Assembly: GCA_020152595.1 (NCBI GenBank)
Contig: JAIGNY010004328.1
Span: forward strand, 53,501 to 117,500
From: Chiridota heheva
Lineage: Eukaryota; Echinodermata; Holothuroidea; Apodida; Chiridotidae
Reading direction: 5' to 3'
DNA length: 64,000 nt
The notes below the pieces were generated by a model. That model did not search any database and was not told the DNA's origin. It saw nothing but the letters and a program-made list of their open reading frames with translations. The first letter of the stretch is position 1, and each line of letters starts with the position of its first letter. This document shows, piece after piece, positions 55,968 through 64,000 of the stretch. Position numbers and translations under genes: made by a program.

Positions 55968-58530
55968 CTAGAACGGTACATACCATCATGGTTCGCATGC
56001 CCATGCAAATTGACACCCATATCATATGACCCGGCCAATTATAAAAATGGAATCTTACACTTAATCCCTCATGGCATCCCATGTCCCACATGGCATCCCA
56101 CCCCATGTCCCACATGGCATCCCATCCCATGCCTTGTCCCATGTGGCATTAAACCATATCTCCCACATGGCATCCCACCCCATGTCCCACATGGCATCCC
56201 ATCCCATGCCTTGTCCCACATGGCATTCCACCATATCTCCCACATGGCATACCACCCCATGTCCCACATGACATCCCATCCCTTGTCCCACATGGCATTC
56301 CATCATATGTCCCACAGGGCATTCCATCTTATGACCCACGTGGCATTCCACCCTATGTCCCACTTGGATCATGTCCCAAATGACATCCCATCTCATGTCC
56401 CACATAACATCCCATCCCATGCCTTGTCCCACGTGGCATTCCACCATATCTCCCACATGGCATTCCACCATACAGTATGTCTCAAATGGCATTCCACCAT
56501 ATGTCCCACATGGCATTCCACCATATGTCCCACATGGCATCCCATCCTATGACCCACATGGCATCCCACCCTATGTCCAACATGGATCCCATCCTACATG
56601 TATGTCCCACATTACTCCAACCATATATGTACCACATGACATCCCTCCCTATGTCCCACATGACATCCCTCCTTGTGCCCCGCATCAGTTGCTTCACACA
56701 TGATGTCCCACATGGCATCCCACCATATAGTCCACATGGTACCCCTCTTAATGTCCCAATGACATCCTTCTTTATGGCATCACATCCCATGTCACCATGG
56801 CCTCCTACCCTATGTCTAACATAGCCTCCTACCCTATATCACACATGACATCCCTCCCTATGTCCCACATGGCATCCCTCTCTGTGCCAAGCATCAGTTG
56901 CTTCACACATGATGTCCCACATGGCATCCCACCATATAGTCCACATGGTACCCCTCTTAATGTCCCAATGACATCCTTCTTTATGGCATCACATCCCATG
57001 TCACCATGGCCTCCTACCCTATGTCCCACATAGCCTCCTACCCTATGTCACACATGACATCCCTCCCTATGTCCCACATGACATCCCTCCCTGTGCCAAG
57101 CATCAGTTGCTTCACACATTATGTCCCACATGGCATCCCACCATATAGTCCACATGGTATCCCTCGCAATGTTCCAATGACATCCTACTTTATGGCATCA
57201 CATCCTATGTCACCATGGCCTCCTACCCTATGTCCCCTATGTCCCACATAGCCTCCTATCCTATGTCACACATGGCATCCTACCCTTTGTCACCCATTGC
57301 ATCCCAACCTATGTCACACTGTCTTAATTGTGGCATCCGAACCTATGTCACACTCTGTGTTGTTCGTGGCATCCAACCACATCCCAAATGGAATTCCACC
57401 CCATGTTCCACATGGCATCCCACCCCATGTCTCACACGGCATCCCACCCCATGTCCCACATGACATCCCATAGGCTCCATAAGAAGTCTCATCCTAGTTA
57501 TCACAGTCCCTGATTGAGCATATAATGTATGAAAGTGTCAGTTCATATAATAACTTATATGCAAATGACTTGTTAAAATGGGGTGGGACCTCATGTCCCA
57601 CATGACTTCCCATACCATCCCATGTCCCAAATGACATTCCATCCCATGGCATTCCACCCTATGTCCTGCATGGCATTCCACCATATGTCCTGCGTGGCAT
57701 TCCACCATATATCCTACATGGCATTCCACCCTGTTCCACATGGCATCCCTTCCCATGTCCCACATGACATCCCATATGCTCCATAAGAAGTATCATATTA
57801 GTTATCACAGTCCCTGATTGAGCACACTATGTATGAAAGTGTCAGTTCTTATAATAACTTATATGCAAATGAGTTGTTGAGTAAGAAAAAAGGCGGAGTC
57901 AAATAATTATGCCTGATATAGCCCTTGGTGTATACCACATGTTATATATTATATCATATGGCCCCCATCCATGTCTCACATGGCATCGCTCCTAATGTCC
58001 ATATGCATTCACATCTTGTTACACTCCCTGACTATGCATACTAAATAAAATTAAAAGTTTGATAAGTTCATATACTGGAGCAACTTTATGCAAATGAGCA
58101 CAATAATAAAGGCGGAATTTAATCATGCCTGATACAACTGTTGGTGCCCAAATATTTTCAAGAATTTTAAGGATTTCAAATCTCAAGTGCTACAAGAGAG
58201 ACGCTTGATGATCTCTGAAGAATATTGGAAAATTATATCATTTTACAGTTATCTTCCAAGGAAATATCAAATGTTTTGCAAACGTTTAAGGAAACTAGTC
58301 TTCAATCCTGTCTTAAGTGTCTCTAAAAAACTAACATTTTGCAAGGAAATCCTAACTTTCTATAAGGATATCTGAAGAAACTTTTAACTTTTTATGACGA
58401 ACTCTGAAGAAACTTTAGCATATTCTGAGGAATTCTCAAAAAACTTTAACATTTCTGAGGAAATCTTGGACGACTGAACGGACGAAAACGCCATTACATA
58501 GGTTCGCATTATGCTTCGCATTCGAACCAA
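55968..58530 (-). mobile_element. Helentron/HINE-like element C with internal satellites, 2563 bp
   Basis: In reverse orientation it begins TTGGTTCGAATGCGAAGCAT (58530 end) and finishes GCATGCGAACCATGA, a one-mismatch version of the 3' hairpin, then TCTAG before T (55968). Internal blocks match copy B: the CCTCAGAA/GTTAAAG repeats, GGGCTATATCAGGCAT and CTCAATCAGGGACTGTGATA. A 120-bp block around that last motif is present twice (57480-57570 and 57775-57890), separated by satellite units. There is no coding capacity. Confidence 0.65.
56060..57780. repeat. Diverged CATGTGGGACA-core minisatellite within Helentron C
   Basis: Units of 19-27 bp with CATGGCATCCCACCCTATGT-like sequence. A higher-order repeat of about 250 bp (containing GCATCAGTTGCTTCACACAT) occurs three times near 56685, 56890 and 57100. 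Open frames on both strands (up to 180 codons) are repeat artefacts. Confidence 0.85.
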
Positions 58531-58862
58531 CAAGATGACAGGCTAAGAAGGGAATCACCCTATAAAAAGTTCAATCTAGCACCACCACCACCACAATAAT
58601 AATAATAATAATCAAAGTCGCCGAGAGTTAGTAAAGAACTTATCAATGTTGACTTTAAAATTGTGAACAGAATTGGAGCTAACTACCCACTCATGCAAAC
58701 CATTCCACTCATTAACAACTCTTTGCAAAAAGCTAAAACGCCCAATATCTATCCGTGAGAACTATTTGGTCAGCTTTAATCTGTTACCACGTATCACATG
58801 AGGATTAGCTGAAACATGCAAGAAATTACAGGAAGTCAAAGCATCATTACCATATAGGAATT
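58531..58862. other. LINE 3' flank with microsatellite
   Basis: (CAC)n followed by (AAT)n at about 58583-58612. Reverse-complemented, this is a TTA/ATT tail abutting the CR1-like LINE's 3' end. Confidence 0.5.
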
Positions 58863-61080
58863 TCAAAACTTGAATCCTATCGCCACGTACAGACGTACTC
58901 TTCTCAACTCAAGTGTGATCAAACCAAGAATTGGTAACCTAGATTCATAAGAGAGATTCCTTACTTCGGGAATAAGTCTAGTGGCTCTTTGTTGAACCTG
59001 CTCCAAAATGAACTTATCCTTCTCATAAAAGGGACTCCAAGCTTGAATAGCATACTCAAGGTGAGGCCTGACTAACTGCTTATTACAAATTAAGGACAAC
59101 ATCTCTACCAAGAAAACACAAATTTCTTCTAATCAAACCAAGCATCCTATTTGCCCTTGCAGCTGCTAAAGCACACTGTTTATAAGGCTTCAGATTACTA
59201 TTAATGACAACACCTAGATCTCTTTCTCGATCAACAAAACCAAGATTTGAACCATTTATGCCGTAATCAAAAGCCAATTGCTCTGACCAAAATGAATAAC
59301 TTTGCATTTATCAACGCTGAATGACATCTGCCACCTTTGGGACAAGAATCTAACTTATCCAGATCAGTTTGCAACAGTGAATATCCCTAGCATCATTAAC
59401 ACCCCTGTACAGCTTAGTGTCATCAGCAAATTTACAAATCCTGGAGCCAAGGGAAACATCAATATCATTAATAAAGATTAAGAAAAGAAGCGGACCCAAT
59501 ACAGAACCTGAAGAACACCACTTATAACCTTCTTCCATGGAGATACTTCACCATTAACAACAATTCTTTGTGAACTGTCAATTAACCAAGAATTTATCCA
59601 ACTGGCACACTTTCCCTCCACACCAAGCGCTCTTGTTTTCAACATGAGCCTGCCTAGTGGAACCTTATCAAATGCGTTTTAAAAATCTAAATAGATAACA
59701 TCCCATTATGACCAGAATCAACTTGTTTAGATGAACTAGTACAACATCCTTAACAATGGACTCCATGACCTTGCACACAACACTAGTAAGACTCACTGGC
59801 CTATAGTTACAGGGCAAACTGTTGTCACCCTTTTTAAAAATAGGAGTGACGTTTGCAATTCTTCAATCACTAGGAACAACACCAACATAAAAGCGCTTTG
59901 AAAAGATAATACTCAGGGGTACAGAATTGAACATCGAACACTCATGTGAGACAGCAGGATGTATACCATCTGGACCTGGTGCTTTATTTGAATTCAAACT
60001 TCTTAGACACAACATCAATTGAAAAATCAACATCTTTAATGGATACTGGAATGCCCCTAAGCTACTCCACAACATCATCAGCAAGGGACTCCTTAGTAAA
60101 AACAGTTACAAAGTAGTCATTCAAAACCTCAGCCATATCCTTACCACTATTGATAGTAACACCATCATTACTCTGAAGGGGACCAACAACCTCCTGGTTT
60201 TTTGCTTTGAGCGAACATAAGAATGAAATGACTTAGGATTAATCTTAACCTCTTTGGACAAACATTTTTTTCTTCAAAAAGCACTTTAGTATCTCTTATC
60301 AAACCCTTAGTGAACTTTTCATGATCCTTATACCTAGCAAGCTCCGCAGGACACCCACTGTTTTTATAACAACGCCACTTCTTCTCTTTTCGAACAGCCC
60401 ACAAAACCTCCCGAGTCATCCACACTGGCCGATTACGCCTACATACTTTCTTTATTGGCAGAAAACATCCCATGCTTTAGAAGGATCTAAGTCACATAGC
60501 AAAGAAGTCCAATCGAATGACAAATTATCCTGAAGTGCGGCAAAGTCAGCATTCTTAAAATCTAAAACCAGTTTATTAGCTGGAGAAACCTTTGTGAAAC
60601 AATACAGATCAAAACTAATGAGGTCATGATCACTACACCCTACACCTTACCACTACTTAGCACATTTCTAACCATACTTTCTTCACTACTGAAAATCAAA
60701 TCAAGAAAATTACTACGACCCATGGGGAAAAAAACATGCTGGGTGAAAAAGCAGTCGGATACAACTTCCAGAAAATCATGTGGACCTCTAGTACAAAGAT
60801 TTCAATCAATGTCTGGAAAATTAAAGTCCCCCAAAACAATAACCCTCCTAGAAGCAACTTTCCTGAAGCAGTCAAGCAATTTCTGATTGTCCTCAGGACA
60901 AGATTTTGGTGTTCTATATACAACACCAACAACCACTAAACTAACAACATCGTCATCAACAATAAGGTCCTACCGTAGGCAATTTGAAAAAACAAAAGAA
61001 AACTGAGCAGATCCTATCTATGCAATTAAAATGTCATTTACAAACAATAGAACACCACCTCCTCTACCATTTGACATTAT
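58863..61080 (-). pseudogene. CR1-like LINE ORF2 (endonuclease-RT), many frameshifts
   Basis: From 61080 leftward the endonuclease reads NGRGGGVLLFVNDILIA, VVGVVYRTPKSCPEDNQKLL and VIVLGDFNFPDIDW, then GCSDHDLISFDLYC with the catalytic SDH. The linker (FKNADFAALQDNLSFDW, RPVWMTREVLWAVRKEKKW) leads into RT: LNSNKAPGPDGIHPAVSHEC, then the block with SVLGPLLFLIFINDIDV, CKFADDTKLYR (catalytic ADD) and DRERDLGVVINSNLKP. It ends with LVRPHLEYAIQAWSPFYEKD and QQRATRLIPEVRNLSYESRL. These are classic CR1-group signatures. Many stops and shifts (near 60170, 59860, 59540, 59310, 59090) show an old copy. The companion ORF1 esterase lies at 61770-62205. Confidence 0.8.
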
Positions 61081-61790
61081 TGATTTTAATGATGAACAGC
61101 TTTCTCTCAGTTCAATCTTAACTGATATGTGCAATAATATTGACAGGGTTATTTTATCAATAGATGACGTTCAAATGCTTTTTTTTTCTAGGGTTAATGT
61201 ACATAAAGCCATTGGGCCAGATCGTATAAGTAATAAAGTAATTAAGTTATGTAATTTCACTGATTTTCTTTTTAGGATACAATTGATACTGGTGAGATCC
61301 CTGTTATTTGGAAAACAACCGCAATATCTCCAGTGCCAAAATCAAATACAGTTACCACCCTATATGACTATCGTCCAGTGGCACTTACTTCGATCATAAT
61401 GAAATGTCTTGAAAAATTAATTCTCAGGTTTTTGCTAAATGAGAATGATGTTATTTTAGATCCCATGCAATTTGCCTGCAGAGACAAAAGAAGTGTTGAT
61501 GATGCAGTCTTAATGTTTTCGCATAAGATTCTTGAAGACATGGAAACACCAAATTCCTTTGTTCGGGCTACATTTGTCGACTTCTCAAGTGCTTTTAATT
61601 CCATACAGCCGCACTTGCTGATAAACAAATTGTTAGGTATATGTGTCAATTGTAGGTTATTATTATGGATCTTAAATTATTCAAGAGATATACTACAGTT
61701 TGTTAAGATGAATGGCTTATGCTCTGATGTTTGGTCCATTAGTACTGGTGCGCCCCGTGGTTGTTGTGTTGTCTCCTATCCTCTTTTGCA
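61075..61790 (+). pseudogene. Jockey-superfamily RT fragment inserted within the CR1-like LINE
   Basis: The plus strand reads KAIGPDRISNKVIKLC, then after a shift near 61280 PKSNTVTTLYDYRPVALTSI, IMKCLEKLILRFL, MQFACRDKRSVDDAVLMFSH, FVDFSSAFNSIQPHLL and STGAPRGC, followed by a damaged SPILFCI. The first catalytic Asp (FVDFSSAF) is present. The YADD segment and everything after it are missing. It belongs to a different LINE lineage from the minus-strand CR1-like copy that flanks it on both sides. Confidence 0.8.
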
Positions 61791-62205
61791 TCTCTTGAAC
61801 ACGAGCACCTTTCCTAGTTAAATGCAAACCATCTCTCATGAACCAATCAAAATTCAAAGTTATGCCAGAAATTTACAAAACCAAACTCAAACAGACGTCA
61901 AATACTCTCTAGCCAAATATTGATTAACATCATCTTATCTATCATAAAGGAACTGCAACAGACTAATAACTAGAACCTTACAACCTGTGTCCTTCAACTT
62001 GAATAACAAATCCATGAAACTACGTCTAACAGAATCAACATTTGTCTTTGAAATATCATTTATACCTATTGAAACTACCACATTATCTTTACCCTTACAT
62101 AAAGTTTCAACACGAAAACTCACGTCATCAACTCTAGTCCCTGGAAGACACCCTCCAGCATACCACCAGCAAGGTTCTGTGGTGAAGCCCGACAAATACG
62201 ATTGA
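61770..62205 (-). pseudogene. CR1-like LINE ORF1, SGNH esterase domain, truncated
   Basis: The minus strand encodes PGTRVDDVSFRVETL, KDNVVVSIGINDISKTN (block III GxND) and GCKVLVISLL. After a shift near 61930 it reads FDWFMRDGLHLTRKGARVQ (block V, catalytic Asp/His in DGLHL). SGNH esterase domains are known in ORF1 of CR1/L2 LINEs. The Ser block just upstream is cut off at about 62205, where the gag-like region starts. Orientation and position fit the ORF1 partner of the ORF2 at 58863-61080. Confidence 0.75.
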
Positions 62206-63790
62206 AGTTCATCATGGGAAGACTACCTGACACAATTTAAATTGATATCAGAACTTAATGGCTGGAGTGACTACATGAAAGCTATTTGCCTCGCAGACAA
62301 TCTCCGAGGGGAAGTCCAAGCCGTACTTGCAGACATCAATTCTGAGTTTAGAAGAGATTACAGAGTGTTTGTAGACTGCTTAAGACGAAGATTCTGCCAA
62401 ATTCAACAGCAAGAATTTTTCGGATTCAATTAAAAACCGCAAGAGGAAAAAGAATGAATCACTACCTAAATTAGGACACGCACTGAGACGACTTGCAAGA
62501 CTGGCATACCCCACAGCCCCGTATGATGTCTTGGAATCCCTGGCAAAAGACCATTTTCTTGAGGCTCTTAATGATCCAGAATTACGAGTTGGTATATTCC
62601 AAGCCAGACCACAAACATTAGACCAAGCAATACAAGCTTCACTAGAAATTGAGGAGTGCTCTTGGACGCAAAATTGTGAGGGCGGTAGAGGTGAAAAGTG
62701 ATGCTGAAATACCCTCCACATTATCAAGCAAAAGTGACGAAATGAAAGATGCTATAAAGACTCTGACACAGCAAGTAGAAGCTATTCAGCACAAGGTCGA
62801 CCAAAGACAGAACACTGCTCGTAGAAAAAAGACCATTGATCTCAGTAAGATTTAAAGCTATAAATGTAGCGAGTATGGTCACTACCAGAGCAACTGTCTG
62901 CAGAAAACTGAGGAAATAGACAACAGAGGAGAAACTCAGGCAGCTACCATGTTTTCAAGTACTCAGTTGGAAAAAGGGACATTGTCAAGGTCGGGGGCCA
63001 GAACTTGGAGGCACCGAAGTAAATGGGCCTAAAGTAGTCTCAGTACGAGTAAACAACATGTCAGACATCAACATTGGATTATATGTGATGGTGCAAATCA
63101 ACGGGAAGAAGATACAATTTTAATAGAGACTGGTGCCAATGTAACTCTACTGAAAACAGCAATTTTCAAGTTGATACCAGAACATGACAAACCAAAGCTT
63201 CATCTAGTGACATGTAAAATGACTTTAGCCAATGGTGACGAGACCACTCTTGAAGGGTCGACTAATTTACAGATAACGCTTGGCCATTCTACAATTAACA
63301 TCAAGTATGGGTTGCAGATATTGAAGCAAATGGCATTATTGGATAGGATTTCCTCAAGAAGTATAATTGTGTCATCCATGCAGGTGAAGGACGTCGCATC
63401 ACAATCAAGAAATCAGTCAAGAAGAAATCCAAGAGGGACCTTTATCAGTGTGAGGGTAGTGATGAAAAAGACCGTCATCCTCCACCAAGCACTGAAATCA
63501 TCGCCAGGACAGCTCAAGGCAAAGTCAAATCTCTAACCCCTCAACTGGTGCATCCTTTTGAATGTTTCAGTCAAAAGAAAGGAATCTTGGTCGCAACTGC
63601 GGTGGTTCACGAAGAAGCAGGGATGGTACCTGTAAGGATGGCTAATTTGTCTTGCGATCCAGTGACAGTGTTCAAAGGCACAACAGTGGCAACATGTGAA
63701 GTGGTGGAGGAAGTAAACTGTGCTGATACTACACCTCCACCCACGGGAAATACTAACCCTGCTTTACCACCACATTTGACTTATTCTTAA
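62206..63790 (+). pseudogene. Ty3-type LTR retrotransposon gag-protease region, decayed
   Basis: Plus strand. A Gag capsid-like segment reads YLTQFKLISELNGWSDYMKA, LADNLRGEVQAVLADI and YRVFVDCLRRRF. In a second frame follow SLPKLGHALRRLARLAYPTA and LRVGIFQARPQTLDQAI, then a coiled coil. A zinc knuckle survives only partly as KCSEYGHYQSNC: the first Cys position is Ser and a stop precedes it. The aspartic protease active site reads ETGANVTLL, with Glu for the catalytic Asp, then TLANGDETTLEGS. A post-protease block (63548-63790) ends the recognisable part. RT would lie beyond the window or is replaced by the terminal microsatellite. Several shifts and stops make it inactive. Confidence 0.7.
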
Positions 63791-63864
63791 TGCAAGAAGA
63801 TGTAACACCTTAATGATTTATGAAGTTAAATCCCAAAACGAAGCCATTTGGCACACACTGTGCA

Positions 63865-64000
<136 letters not shown>

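Noticed and set aside
56010-57251. Met/His/Pro-rich frames up to 180 codons
   Set aside because: Satellite artefacts within Helentron copy C.

Overview
This is AT-rich, intron-bearing eukaryotic DNA with almost no recognisable host gene content. Frequent AGGCCTAGGCCT-type motifs, spliced transposase genes, CR1/L2-type LINEs, Helentron-like elements and abundant minisatellites suggest a marine invertebrate (echinoderm, hemichordate, cephalochordate or mollusc). That placement is inference; nothing here fixes the species. There are no operons, ribosome binding sites or CRISPR arrays.

Layout. 0-10 kb: a broken THAP gene, a small MITE, a Gag-like fragment, a palindrome array, a MADS-like plus Polycomb-type chromodomain reading frame (5613-6482), a long inverted repeat, a second MITE and the N-terminal half of a pogo transposase. 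10.7-14.6 kb: two tandem arrays, the second split by an internally deleted pogo element (12232-14377) with a TA target duplication. 15.2-25.1 kb: a CACTA-like transposase exon split by a 7.9-kb hAT element (16210-24117) with an 8-bp duplication. Two Helentron/HINE-like elements sit inside the hAT, and the larger carries a 19-bp minisatellite. Hairpin-forming arrays follow. 26-30 kb: a foldback, a 29-bp minisatellite and an ISL2EU-like pair (SAP-type ORF plus THAP-HTH-DDE transposase). 30.0-33.5 kb: a second CACTA-like transposase gene whose own coding sequence holds an expanded 45-bp (15-residue) minisatellite. 34.8-36.6 kb: a LINE. 38.6-42.9 kb: a spliced HTH plus integrase-type DDE gene with MITEs and a repeat in its intron. 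43-50 kb: mostly noncoding, with direct repeats, SINE body, a GIY-YIG fragment and a 1.5-kb repeat field. 50.7-53.5 kb: an RNase H-bearing LINE with a 15-bp target duplication and most of its RT deleted, next to a mariner-type MITE. 54-58.5 kb: a tRNA-derived SINE, a perfect-looking hairpin and a third Helentron/HINE copy in reverse orientation. 58.9-63.8 kb: a CR1-like LINE (esterase ORF1 and EN-RT ORF2) split by an opposite-strand RT fragment and truncated by a Ty3-type gag-protease region. The window ends in CA and TA microsatellites.

The dominant theme is nesting: several insertions can be reconstructed base by base from their target duplications. The most unusual items are the MADS-like/chromodomain frame, the coding minisatellite in a transposase, the hAT-in-CACTA insertion that leaves the frame intact on conceptual removal, and the Helentron-like family with internal satellites. 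Most coding regions carry 1-nt frameshifts; whether these are decay or uncorrected assembly indels cannot be decided from the window alone.
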